A stretch of 7,457 nucleotides of DNA from Candidatus Zhuqueibacterota bacterium (lineage in GTDB: Bacteria; Zhuqueibacterota; QNDG01): the NCBI GenBank assembly GCA_003645915.1, contig QNDG01000054.1, positions 1-7,457 on the forward strand, in the 5' to 3' direction. Positions within the stretch are counted from its first letter, which is position 1. Each line of letters opens with the position of its first letter. The position numbers and the translations under genes are program-made. Below are positions 1 to 5,552 of the stretch, piece after piece. The notes beneath the pieces were generated by a model, which ran no database searches, had not been told where the DNA came from, and saw nothing but the letters and a program-made list of their open reading frames with translations.

Positions 1-1
1 A

Positions 2-859
2 GGAATAAAAAAGTTCAGAGAAGAAAAACCAGCTACGAAAAAATTTGAGAAAATGACAGCTATAGTTAAAAAATTTATACCTGATATCTTTGAAATGAAG
101 AGTCCGGAAAAATTACCGGAAATGCCTGAATTGACAGTTCCTACTCCTGTAAAAATAAGAGAAACCATAGAAAAACAGTTTACTGAAATAAAACCTCAGT
201 TTAAAGAAGAAAAGATTGATTTTTATGAATCGGGAGGTGAAGAGTCGCGTTTTTCACCTCAAAAGGGTAAAGGGGGTCCCAGGACTAAGACACGAGCAAA
301 ACCAATTAAAAAACACCCTCCATCTTATACCTATGAAAAATATAAGAAAGATTTGATAAATGATTTGAAAAATAAAGGAGCTCTTAAAATTGTTCTTGAT
401 CTTATAGGAAACTATCTTAGTGACCTGAAAGATGACGTTGAATTAGAAAATATTTATTATGATCCAAATAAAGTTGTTGATCAAGTAGTAGATATTTTAA
501 CTCATTTTAGTAATTTCTTTTCATTTATTTCTGTAGGGAACCCTTTATATAAACCTGCAAGACCTCCTGATATAGTTATTAAAAATTTAAAAGAGGCTGA
601 AAATTTAAAAGAGAAGATTGATGATATCTGGGATATTATAAATATTTATATTAATCCTCTTCATGTTGGAACCCCTGAACAAGCTCTCCATAATAAAAAA
701 AGGCTTAAAACTTTTTATCCAATAGGTCTCTTAGAAACAATAGAAGAATATAAAACAAAACAAGAAAAGACCAGAACTGCTTTCATGGCTTATAGAATAG
801 CAGGAATATTCAGTGGTATAAATTTTCAGGAAATTGAAGATATGACTTTAATCTCTTGA
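2..859 (+). CDS. Lysine/proline-rich protein of unknown function, 5' end outside the window
   Basis: I do not recognise the family. The frame is open from base 2 to the TGA at 857-859. The first ATG in frame is at 53, but only a poor GAGA element precedes it, so the gene probably begins upstream of the window. Counting from that ATG (268 residues), residues 1-60 are charged and proline-rich with several PE and KP pairs. Residues 60-92 are a low-complexity basic linker (QKGKGGPRTKTRAKP). Residues 95-268 look like a mostly helical domain with alternating charged and aliphatic residues. There is no signal peptide, membrane segment or Cys cluster. This layout suits a structural, scaffold or DNA-packaging accessory protein, but that is only a guess. 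A strong terminator follows 27 bases after the stop, so this is the last gene of its transcript. Confidence 0.75.
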   Translation, partial: GIKKFREEKPATKKFEKMTAIVKKFIPDIFEMKSPEKLPEMPELTVPTPVKIRETIEKQFTEIKPQFKEEKIDFYESGGEESRFSPQKGKGGPRTKTRAKPIKKHPPSYTYEKYKKDLINDLKNKGALKIVLDLIGNYLSDLKDDVELENIYYDPNKVVDQVVDILTHFSNFFSFISVGNPLYKPARPPDIVIKNLKEAENLKEKIDDIWDIINIYINPLHVGTPEQALHNKKRLKTFYPIGLLETIEEYKTKQEKTRTAFMAYRIAGIFSGINFQEIEDMTLIS

Positions 860-885
860 TTTCAATTAAATTAGCAGTAAATTTC

Positions 886-914
886 AAGGGGCCGTTTAAT
901 AACAGCCCCTTTTT
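886..914 (+). terminator. Rho-independent terminator of the first gene
   Basis: AAGGGGC at 886-892 pairs perfectly with GCCCCTT at 905-911. The loop is 12 bases, and the T run at 910-914 overlaps the 3' side of the stem. The hairpin stands alone in an otherwise AT-rich gap and lies just past the stop at 859. On the minus strand no T run follows, so it acts on plus-strand transcription only. Confidence 0.85.
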
Positions 915-928
915 ATTTAAAAAAATAC

Positions 929-957
929 TTTAGAATTAGTGTGAAAATATATATAAT
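929..957 (+). promoter_or_regulatory. Candidate sigma-70 type promoter for the gene at 975
   Basis: A perfect TATAAT lies at 952-957. Seventeen bases upstream is TTTAGA (929-934), matching TTGACA at four of six positions. It sits between the terminator and the next gene, where a promoter is expected. Transcription would start near 964, almost on the ribosome binding site, giving a very short leader. In such AT-rich DNA the TATAAT could be chance. Confidence 0.3.
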
Positions 958-974
958 ATAATAGGAGAGAAATG

Positions 975-1481
975 ATGAATGAATTGATAAGCGATCTTAG
1001 TCAAAAAGCTATAGAATTTTTTAAAAGGGATCAATATCTTAAACCTGTTTCCTTTTTGATAAACTCTGATAGAATATTGGGTATAGTAGAGTTGGAATTT
1101 GAGACTGATGAAGAAAAGTATAATATGTATTTCCAGATTGGTCAAATTGCAAAAAAATTTAAAGCAAATAGAATAGTTATGATTAATGATGTTGCATTCA
1201 GGATTTATACTAATAAAGAAGATGCTGATTATGCAAGGCAAAATTTTGACCATGAAAGCCCTTTATGTTATCCAGAAAATATGAGACAGGATGGAATTCT
1301 TTTTACAGATATAAAAATCAAATCTAAAAAAATTGACGTCTGTTTTTTAAAATATGAAAAGAGAGAAAAAGAAATTTATTTTTATGATCCACAAGAATTA
1401 AGATTTGATTTTAAAGAGGGGTCTTTAAATGGAACTCTGATAGAAAATGTTTTAAAGGGCTATAAATTTTTGTCCAGCTGA
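975..1481 (+). CDS. Unknown protein of 168 residues
   Basis: Two ATGs stand back to back at 972 and 975. AGGAG at 963-967 is 4 bases from the first and 7 from the second, so I chose 975. The predicted protein is soluble, with no signal peptide, membrane segment or metal-binding cluster. The middle alternates hydrophobic strands with charged turns (FLINSDRILGIVELEF, then a helix, then ANRIVMINDVAFRIY). It is followed by PENMRQDGILFTDIKI, which looks like a mixed alpha/beta domain. This strand-helix-strand pattern with a late RQ-(x)n-hydrophobic strand reminds me of small uncharacterised phage and bacterial proteins, but I cannot name a family. It lies alone between a terminator and a 520-base stretch of weak coding character. 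Confidence 0.8.
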   Translation: MNELISDLSQKAIEFFKRDQYLKPVSFLINSDRILGIVELEFETDEEKYNMYFQIGQIAKKFKANRIVMINDVAFRIYTNKEDADYARQNFDHESPLCYPENMRQDGILFTDIKIKSKKIDVCFLKYEKREKEIYFYDPQELRFDFKEGSLNGTLIENVLKGYKFLSS

Positions 1482-1534
1482 AAAAATCATAAAATATATC
1501 AGACAATTTTGTTACTGATAAAAAATTTCGGTTA

Positions 1535-1714
1535 ATGTATAAAGAAAAGACCAGAAGAGAAACTATCGAGACAAAGAGCATAATTAATCTTGAGTATGCT
1601 GGATTTATTGAAGAAAATTACAGAAAAGAGATGTGGAATTGGATGAACTTAAATTACAGGCAGAAAAGTTTTGTTTATGATTTTACTGCCAAAATCGTGG
1701 AATTGAATTATTAA
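1535..1714 (+). CDS. Possible short ORF or gene remnant, 59 residues
   Basis: ATG at 1535 to TAA at 1712-1714. The product is rich in charged residues and aromatic side chains (WNWMNLNY, SFVYDF), more protein-like than random AT-rich DNA would give. No ribosome binding site is seen in the A-rich leader, and the frame continues open upstream to 1493 without a start. I read it as a remnant of a larger gene rather than an active one. No family is recognised. Confidence 0.25.
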   Translation: MYKEKTRRETIETKSIINLEYAGFIEENYRKEMWNWMNLNYRQKSFVYDFTAKIVELNY

Positions 1715-1840
1715 ACATAATACAACGGTTAACATTGAACAGAGACCAGTGATATACTGAAAAAGAACTTAAATCCAGCGGATTTATAACAATAAAAGAG
1801 AAATATACAGAATAATTCAACACTAAAAAAGGAATTAAAT

Positions 1841-1948
1841 ATGTCTGACGAAAAAATTAACTCAATTACTATTTGTATAAACAATGAACTTGAAAGATTA
1901 TATAAAAATTTATCATCTATAGTCAATTATGCTATAACTAGTTCCTAA
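1841..1948 (+). CDS. Possible small protein, 35 residues
   Basis: ATG at 1841, preceded by an AAAAAAGGA element (1825-1833) with 7-base spacing, a good local ribosome binding site. Stop TAA at 1946-1948. The sequence starts MSDEKINSITICIN and continues as a short amphipathic helix (NELERLYKNLSSIVNYAI). It ends 54 bases before the next gene and could be translated with it. Function unknown. Its length makes it uncertain, but the ribosome binding site argues for real translation. Confidence 0.4.
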   Translation: MSDEKINSITICINNELERLYKNLSSIVNYAITSS

Positions 1949-2002
1949 AGGGAAAAGTAAATCCTTTTGAATTTAAAACTGAAAAAAGAAAGAAATGAAC
2001 AT

Positions 2003-2830
2003 ATGTCCAAAAAAATAGTCATGACAATCATGCTCGGAATGAATCGATTTACAGAAAAAGACACTCAACATCCTTTTGATATGTCACATGCTGAAACATT
2101 TAACAAAATCTGGCTACCACAAATTAGTGAAATTGAAAAAACTTGCTCAACTCCTATATATGAAATGACTAAAACATTAGATGAGTTTATAATTCAATAT
2201 AATACAGAAAATCCTGATATAGATCAAATTACTAAAGATGATATTCTCGTTATTATAGGCCGTGGTACAATTGGTTCCGGTTCTGAAGAGTACCTCTCGG
2301 AAGCCCTTTTAGAAGCCAGAAGATCTTATGGACATAATGCTTTTTTTGTGTTCTATACTAAAAGTTTTGGCACTGTAGACACTCTCAGGGCCCTTGATAT
2401 TCTTAATAATCAAAACTGTAGATTTTCAGCTCATTTATTATTCTGTATAGATGGATATGCTACTCCAATATCAAAAGCAAGTGTTTCAAAAATTTATAGA
2501 CATAAAAATAAAAAAGAAAGAAGACTTATCATTCCCAGAAATGTTAAACTGGCTTATGGAATAGTTCAAAGAAGAAAAGGTTTCAAAGGACTTCAAATAG
2601 GAGCCTTTCATGATTCACGCTGTAAAAATTTTGTTATAAGATCTAAGGATACAAAAGGATTTGAATATACAAAATATATTGATGGATATAAAAGAAAATT
2701 AGATGTCTGCCATTTTAATATGGAAGAAATAGTTTCTACTATTAAATGCTATAAGTATAATAATAATTTATATACTATTAATGAACTTCTTAAAATCTAT
2801 TGTAAAAAATATATGCTTGGAAAAATTTAA
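2003..2830 (+). CDS. Putative alpha/beta-hydrolase (lipase/esterase-like) protein
   Basis: I chose ATG 2003 (275 residues). An upstream in-frame TTG at 1967 exists, but its AAAGGG (1947-1952) is 14 bases away, too far. Numbered from 2003, a strand ILVIIGRGTIG (81-91) precedes a helix. Then FFVFYTKSFGT places Ser121 in a sharp S-x-G turn, the usual place of a hydrolase nucleophile, although the preceding G of GxSxG is T. A strand LLFCIDGYATP follows with Asp150, and near the C-terminus comes DVCHFNMEEI with His237. The order Ser-Asp-His with NVKLAYGIVQ between Asp and His fits the alpha/beta-hydrolase fold. No signal peptide is seen, so it acts in the cytoplasm or is released by lysis. Family assignment is my inference from motif order. 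The protein is basic towards the C-terminus, so another role is possible. Confidence 0.55.
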   Translation: MSKKIVMTIMLGMNRFTEKDTQHPFDMSHAETFNKIWLPQISEIEKTCSTPIYEMTKTLDEFIIQYNTENPDIDQITKDDILVIIGRGTIGSGSEEYLSEALLEARRSYGHNAFFVFYTKSFGTVDTLRALDILNNQNCRFSAHLLFCIDGYATPISKASVSKIYRHKNKKERRLIIPRNVKLAYGIVQRRKGFKGLQIGAFHDSRCKNFVIRSKDTKGFEYTKYIDGYKRKLDVCHFNMEEIVSTIKCYKYNNNLYTINELLKIYCKKYMLGKI

Positions 2831-2870
2831 AAAATAAAGAATAAAAATATTTTTATAAAAATGAATGTAA

Positions 2871-3240
2871 TATATGTTGCATGCAATCGGCTGGTGAATC
2901 TTTATTGTAGGAGACAATGCTATGTGCAAAAGGATGGTATGAGAATTTTACCGACTATGCCCTTGGTGAGATGGCCGCATGTCGGTTCTATGGGTGGCTT
3001 GAATACAACGATGATGAATCGAAACCAGTGTCGTGCCCGATAGGTCGTTGTGGTGAAGATGCTGTGTGGCGCATTGTCTCAGAACAAGTGGAATCACCAA
3101 CCAACAGTCCGGCTTCGCCCGTGCAACACGGCCATGCTGCCATTGCCACCTTGCCGGAACGGTATAAGTCGGAGGAATTGACGCCATCTGACGATACGCG
3201 GCTACTCGATCGGTTCGTGGAGTGGTGTTAACAGTAGCAG
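2871..3240. other. Compositionally foreign block, about 53% G+C
   Basis: A hand count of 2941-3240 gives 160 G or C in 300 bases, against 29 in 120 for 2401-2520 in the preceding gene. The jump is abrupt: bases before about 2876 are AT-rich, and the first G+C-rich sequence follows a perfect 10-base palindrome TTGCATGCAA (2877-2886). The block ends just after the stop at 3231. Neither transposase genes nor obvious direct repeats flank it. Recent acquisition from a higher-GC source is the simplest reading, and an assembly chimera must be kept in mind. Confidence 0.6.
2917..3231 (+). CDS. Unknown 104-residue protein in a high-GC block
   Basis: ATG at 2917, stop TAA at 3229-3231. The product begins MLCAKGWYENFTDYALGEM and contains five Cys (residues 3, 22, 40, 45 and 104) without a tidy zinc pattern. 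The C-terminal half is Pro/Ser/Thr-rich and then helical. AGGAG at 2909-2913 lies only 3 bases from this ATG. It is spaced better (8 bases) for the ATG at 2922, whose frame stops after six codons. Codon use (CGG, CCG, GCC, CTC) differs sharply from all neighbours. I recognise no family. The ORF could be a transferred gene, a 3' fragment of one, or a chance frame kept open by high G+C. An overlapping frame on the minus strand (2948-3187) is also open. Confidence 0.4.
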   Translation: MLCAKGWYENFTDYALGEMAACRFYGWLEYNDDESKPVSCPIGRCGEDAVWRIVSEQVESPTNSPASPVQHGHAAIATLPERYKSEELTPSDDTRLLDRFVEWC

Positions 3241-3299
3241 TAGCCGAGAACGTTGTTCAAAATATCTGATCTTTTTTCAGAGTATATAAAAATTATTTC

Positions 3300-3368
3300 A
3301 GAATCCTAGGATTTGAATTCGGGAATCTCCCCGTTCGTGGTGTGGCGTTCTGATCTATCTGAGCTATG
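3300..3368 (-). pseudogene. Degenerate tRNA-like sequence (Arg-ACG-like layout)
   Basis: Read on the minus strand, the order of landmarks matches a tRNA: TA-GCTCAG at the D-arm, a CCACACCACGAA segment in anticodon position (ACG in the loop), and TTCAAATCC at the T-loop. The spacing is about right. The stems do not hold: the D-stem has one mismatch, the anticodon stem two of five, and the T-stem and acceptor barely pair. It cannot be a working tRNA. It lies just beyond the high-GC block and could be the scar of an insertion at a tRNA gene. Resemblance by chance is possible. Confidence 0.25.
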
Positions 3369-3499
3369 AATATATACTTTTTTTCATTTACTTTAAGCCA
3401 AATTCTTATCTATTTTATTAATATATCGGCTTTTTTTACAACATTGAAAATAGTATTTATAAAACAGAGTATCATCAACGATAAAACTGGAAATTACCC

Positions 3500-3560
3500 T
3501 GACACTCCTTGGGACTTGCCCCAAGGTTTTGGTTTAGGACTTTTTTGGCAATTCCTTATA
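3500..3560 (-). mobile_element. Probable right-end remnant of an IS200/IS605-type element
   Basis: On the minus strand CCTTGGG (3526-3520) and CCCAAGG (3513-3507) form a 7-base-pair hairpin. It continues directly into GGAGTGTCA (3508-3500, overlapping the foot). The same arrangement, hairpin plus GGAGTGTCA, ends the plus-strand tnpB relic at 5402-5429, and a variant ends the minus-strand relic at 6648-6676. The upstream side has an A-rich, GTCCTAAACC-containing stretch but no recognisable tnpB residue. Read on the plus strand, the hairpin followed by TTTT would also look like a terminator. I prefer the IS end because of the shared tail. Confidence 0.4.
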
Positions 3561-3589
3561 ACTTACTATTTGCCTATATAACCAAAAAA

Positions 3590-3632
3590 TATTAGTTAAT
3601 TATTAAATTTTGTTATATATTTTTAACTAATA
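3590..3632. repeat. 10-base inverted repeat upstream of the mini-protein gene
   Basis: TATTAGTTAA (3590-3599) and TTAACTAATA (3623-3632) are perfect inverted copies separated by 23 AT-rich bases. The repeat lies 40 bases before the ATG at 3673, where an operator could sit. The composition is so AT-rich that chance is a serious alternative. No T run makes it a terminator. Confidence 0.3.
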
Positions 3633-3672
3633 AACAATAGACGGAACTTTAAAACTTAGAAGGAAACTTATT

Positions 3673-3822
3673 ATGCAGAATGCCTGTAAAGAAAAAGGCC
3701 ATGAATGGCAGATTGAAAGTTATGCTCCTTGGGGAACAAGATATAGATTTTGTTTAAGAAAAAATTGCAAGGCCAGACAATACAAAAAACCCGGAAAAGA
3801 CTGGAAAGATATAAAAATATAA
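3673..3822 (+). CDS. 49-residue Cys/His mini-protein, zinc-ribbon-like
   Basis: ATG at 3673 has AAGGA (3660-3664) 8 bases upstream, and TAA is at 3820-3822. The protein has Cys5-x4-His10 near the start and Cys27-x4-Cys32 after a WGTRYRF strand, with a basic tail (KKPGKDWKDIKI). Two metal-ligand pairs separated by a beta segment fit a small treble-clef or zinc-ribbon fold, often seen in small phage and bacterial proteins that bind nucleic acid. The four-residue spacing within each pair is wider than the classic C-x2-C, so zinc binding is inferred. It sits 61 bases before the SpoVG gene on the same strand without a terminator between them, so co-transcription is likely. Exact role unknown. Confidence 0.65.
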   Translation: MQNACKEKGHEWQIESYAPWGTRYRFCLRKNCKARQYKKPGKDWKDIKI

Positions 3823-3883
3823 AAAAAATAACTTTAATATTTTTGGCCTAAATACTAATATTTTATAGAATGAGGAAATATCT

Positions 3884-4153
3884 ATGAAAATAACAGAAAT
3901 CCACATCATTTTATCAGATGAAAAAGTTGTTAAAGCCTATGTAGACATTATTTTTGACAACTGCTTTATAATTAAGGGAATTAAAATAATACAAGGTAAG
4001 AAGCTATTTGTATCTATGCCAAGCAGAAGGAAAAAAAATGGGACTTTTGTCGATATTGCTCATCCTATTAATAATGAATTTAGATTAAATATGGAACTTC
4101 AAATTTTAAAGGCTTATGAACAGAAATTAAAAAAAGACGAAAAATCAATATAA
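3884..4153 (+). CDS. spoVG: SpoVG-family regulatory protein
   Basis: The 89-residue product carries the family pattern: an opening MKITEIHI strand, VKAYVDIIFDNCFIIKGIKII, then MPSRRKKNGTFVDIAHPIN (45-63), the SpoVG signature, and a C-terminal helix. Length is typical of the family. GAGGA (3872-3876) lies 7 bases from the ATG. SpoVG proteins are small dimeric nucleic-acid-binding regulators known from sporulating and non-sporulating Bacillota and from spirochaetes, and phage copies exist. This copy is divergent: the usual N-terminal acidic insert is shortened and the conserved GLFI region reads KKLFVSM. It looks more like an accessory or phage paralogue than the housekeeping copy. It is followed 100 bases later by the patatin gene. 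Confidence 0.9.
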   Translation: MKITEIHIILSDEKVVKAYVDIIFDNCFIIKGIKIIQGKKLFVSMPSRRKKNGTFVDIAHPINNEFRLNMELQILKAYEQKLKKDEKSI

Positions 4154-4253
4154 TTTGAATTTAGCATAAATTATTCGATGAATATACAGAAAACGTTTTT
4201 TTGTTGAAGGTCATAGAATAATTGACGGGCAAATTTAAAAAGGAGAAGCTATA

Positions 4254-5192
4254 ATGGTTTATCACACAGTTTATGTTCTTGAAGGTGGGGGCGCAAAGGG
4301 CCCATTACATATTGGTGAATCTGAAGTATTAGAACAAAAACTCGGCCATAAACTGATCGATTTTATCGATTTATTTGTAACTACCTCTATAGGAGGTGTT
4401 GAGGCAAGTGTTTATTCAACCGGATTAATGTGGGTCTCTGACTTCTGGAAACTTCTTGAACCTAACCTTAAAGATATTTTTACTCCAAAATACCCTTGGA
4501 GTATACCAAGATATGATTGGAAAAAATACCTTGAATTATATAGAAAATATGTAAGTAGTGCGATTAGATTTGGAGAAGCCAGAAAAGATTTTATGTTTAC
4601 GACTGTAAATATGGTTGATGGTACCAACCATTTTGTAAAATCATGGCATAAGGATTATGCTGATTGGAAAATGCCGGAAATAGTTCACAGAACATTTGCA
4701 GCTACTTTTTATTTCGGGTGTATATATGATTCAGTAAAAAAAGCTATTTGGGGTGATGGTGGGACGGGTTTTTTTAATCTTCCTCTTATAGAAGCTTATA
4801 CGCAAATTCTTACTAATGGTTGGTTGGAAACAGGTCATCATACTCATATACTTGCATTAGGAACTGGTAGAAAAAAATATGAAATAAATTATGATAAAGA
4901 GGCCAAAAAAGGGCCCGTCCGTAAAACAGCTTTTGAGGTAAAAAGATTTCTTTCTAAAGATGATGGTGGTATGGCCCGGGCCGTATCAGCAAAGACTCAA
5001 ATAAATACTATGAAAAAACTTATAAAGGGTCATAAGGGACGTTTAAGTTTTCAGTGGGTAGATTGGTTTCCTATGCCTAAAAAACTAGATAAAATGGATA
5101 ATTGGAAAGCTCGATGGGATTATTATAATAAGGGTAAAGAACTCGGTGAAACAATTGATTTAGAGTATTTTCAAAAAAAATTAAAGAAATAA
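4254..5192 (+). CDS. Patatin-like phospholipase
   Basis: Start ATG 4254 with AAGGAG (4240-4245) 8 bases upstream; 312 residues. The patatin fold markers appear in order. The glycine-rich oxyanion loop is GGGAKG (11-16). The nucleophile elbow is TTSIGG with Ser45. The catalytic Asp168 lies in WGDGGTGFFNLPL, giving the Ser-Asp dyad of this family. The first G of the usual G-x-S-x-G is Thr here. The C-terminal third is basic with several Trp-rich segments (SFQWVDWF, WKARWDYY), perhaps for membrane contact. No signal peptide, so it is cytoplasmic. The family cleaves acyl chains from lipids; bacterial members include toxins, lipid-turnover enzymes and antiphage effectors such as CapV. No cyclase or sensor gene is adjacent, so a defence role is only a possibility. 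Confidence 0.9.
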   Translation: MVYHTVYVLEGGGAKGPLHIGESEVLEQKLGHKLIDFIDLFVTTSIGGVEASVYSTGLMWVSDFWKLLEPNLKDIFTPKYPWSIPRYDWKKYLELYRKYVSSAIRFGEARKDFMFTTVNMVDGTNHFVKSWHKDYADWKMPEIVHRTFAATFYFGCIYDSVKKAIWGDGGTGFFNLPLIEAYTQILTNGWLETGHHTHILALGTGRKKYEINYDKEAKKGPVRKTAFEVKRFLSKDDGGMARAVSAKTQINTMKKLIKGHKGRLSFQWVDWFPMPKKLDKMDNWKARWDYYNKGKELGETIDLEYFQKKLKK

Positions 5193-5273
5193 TTAAAAAT
5201 TTAACTCAATACTTAAAGAATAAGCACATGTTATAGGAAGCGTGCTGAAAAAACCCCTATGCTTGCGTCAGGG

Positions 5274-5345
5274 ATGAATTGGCAATATCTGAATATAAAA
5301 TTAAATATTGCCGGACGAGCAGGAATCAATGCTTGTAAGAGTTGA
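5274..5345 (+). pseudogene. tnpB: tnpB C-terminal remnant
   Basis: The 23-codon frame from ATG 5274 reads MNWQYL, then NIKLNIAGRAGINACKS and a TGA at 5343. The segment N-I-x-x-R-A-G-I-N-A-C is the familiar end of TnpB proteins, right after the last RuvC aspartate and its NAA-x-NI helix. Everything upstream, including the RuvC residues and zinc ribbon, is gone, and the left-end hairpin is joined directly to this tail. The ATG therefore arises from the left-end GGGATGAA. It is a deletion scar and does not encode a nuclease. Confidence 0.6.
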
Positions 5346-5429
5346 GAGGGTAATTCCGACGATGAAGCAAGAAAAAGAATGCTTAGTAAACTAAACAGAA
5401 ACCACAGAGCCTGACTCTGTGGAGTGTCA
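5310..5429 (+). ncRNA. Candidate TnpB guide RNA (omega/right-end RNA) scaffold
   Basis: In IS200/IS605 elements the RNA that guides TnpB is made from the 3' end of tnpB and stops at the right end, with the guide taken from flanking DNA. This segment has that position. It contains GGGTAATTCCGACGATGAAG (5349-5368), a block I associate with 3' ends of related elements, then the TTAG-TAAA-CTAA stem and the terminal 8-base-pair hairpin. A guide would start just past 5429. No promoter is visible, and without a TnpB in the window it would depend on one elsewhere. Confidence 0.35.
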
Positions 5430-5549
5430 CAAAAAACAGGTAGAGATGGTTTATGTCTCTGTTCTTGTGAAGATCCTTGCCAGGGACCTGAATTATATAT
5501 TAAAAAAGAAGAAATGATTGAAAATTATGGCATTAATAGAGAGGCATAA
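5424..5549 (+). CDS. Short Cys-rich frame abutting the IS right end, 41 residues
   Basis: The frame is open from 5415 to TAA 5547-5549, and a possible GTG start lies at 5424 inside the IS right end. Its product contains C-x-C-x-C-x3-C (Cys11, 13, 15 and 19, numbered from GTG) followed by a charged helical tail with two internal Met. GGAG touches the GTG with no spacing, so that start is doubtful. I take the frame to be the 3' part of a gene cut by the IS insertion. The stop is 3 bases before the ATG at 5553, the spacing of translationally coupled genes. The Cys cluster could bind metal. No family recognised. Confidence 0.35.
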   Translation: MSQKTGRDGLCLCSCEDPCQGPELYIKKEEMIENYGINREA

Positions 5550-5552
5550 TTT

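Larger units (their letters stand above)
1482..2002. other. Long gap with weak coding character, possible decayed genes
   Basis: No long open frame is present on either strand. Two very short plus-strand frames (1535-1714 and 1841-1948) are listed separately. The rest is A-rich DNA broken by stops. The plus-strand frame before 1535 is open from 1493, so the 59-residue frame could be the tail of a decayed gene. A conventional terminator for the gene ending at 1481 is not visible. Confidence 0.5.
5251..5429 (+). mobile_element. Hollowed-out IS200/IS605-type element, plus orientation
   Basis: The 179-base unit begins with an imperfect hairpin, CCCTATG (5255-5261) with CGT-c-AGGG (5266-5273; one bulged C), followed by GATGAA. 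It ends with a perfect 8-base-pair hairpin, CCACAGAG (5402-5409) with CTCTGTGG (5415-5422), running into GGAGTGTCA (5421-5429). Between them is only the last piece of a tnpB gene. Such imperfect palindromes near both ends are what TnpA Y1 transposases recognise in this family. Neither tnpA nor the body of tnpB remains, so the unit would need a transposase in trans. The exact ends are inferred from the hairpins because no target duplication is made by this family. Confidence 0.6.

Noticed and set aside
936..1253. Minus-strand frame opposite the gene at 975
   Set aside because: It has no ribosome binding site, its product is a low-complexity Ile/Phe/Lys/Ser sequence typical of the reverse of an AT-rich gene, and the plus-strand gene explains the DNA.
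2861..3043. Second plus-strand frame starting at 2861
   Set aside because: It begins in AT-rich DNA without a ribosome binding site, crosses the composition edge and yields an Arg/Met/Asn-rich sequence without protein character.
2948..3187. Minus-strand frame in the high-GC block
   Set aside because: High G+C keeps several frames open here. This one lacks a ribosome binding site, and the plus-strand frame has one nearby, though neither is certain.
3507..3530. Plus-strand terminator
   Set aside because: The hairpin plus TTTT fits, but there is no convincing plus-strand gene immediately before it, and the GGAGTGTCA tail shared with the tnpB relic explains it better.
3366..3581. Hydrophobic plus-strand frame of 71 residues
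   Set aside because: No ribosome binding site; hydrophobicity comes from T-rich DNA, and the frame runs through the IS right-end hairpin.
4412..4627. Minus-strand frame inside the patatin gene
   Set aside because: It is the reverse shadow of a gene with clear catalytic motifs.
4254..5192. CBASS or other named defence system around the patatin
   Set aside because: No nucleotidyltransferase, sensor, or accessory CBASS gene is present within the window, so only the effector-type fold is seen.
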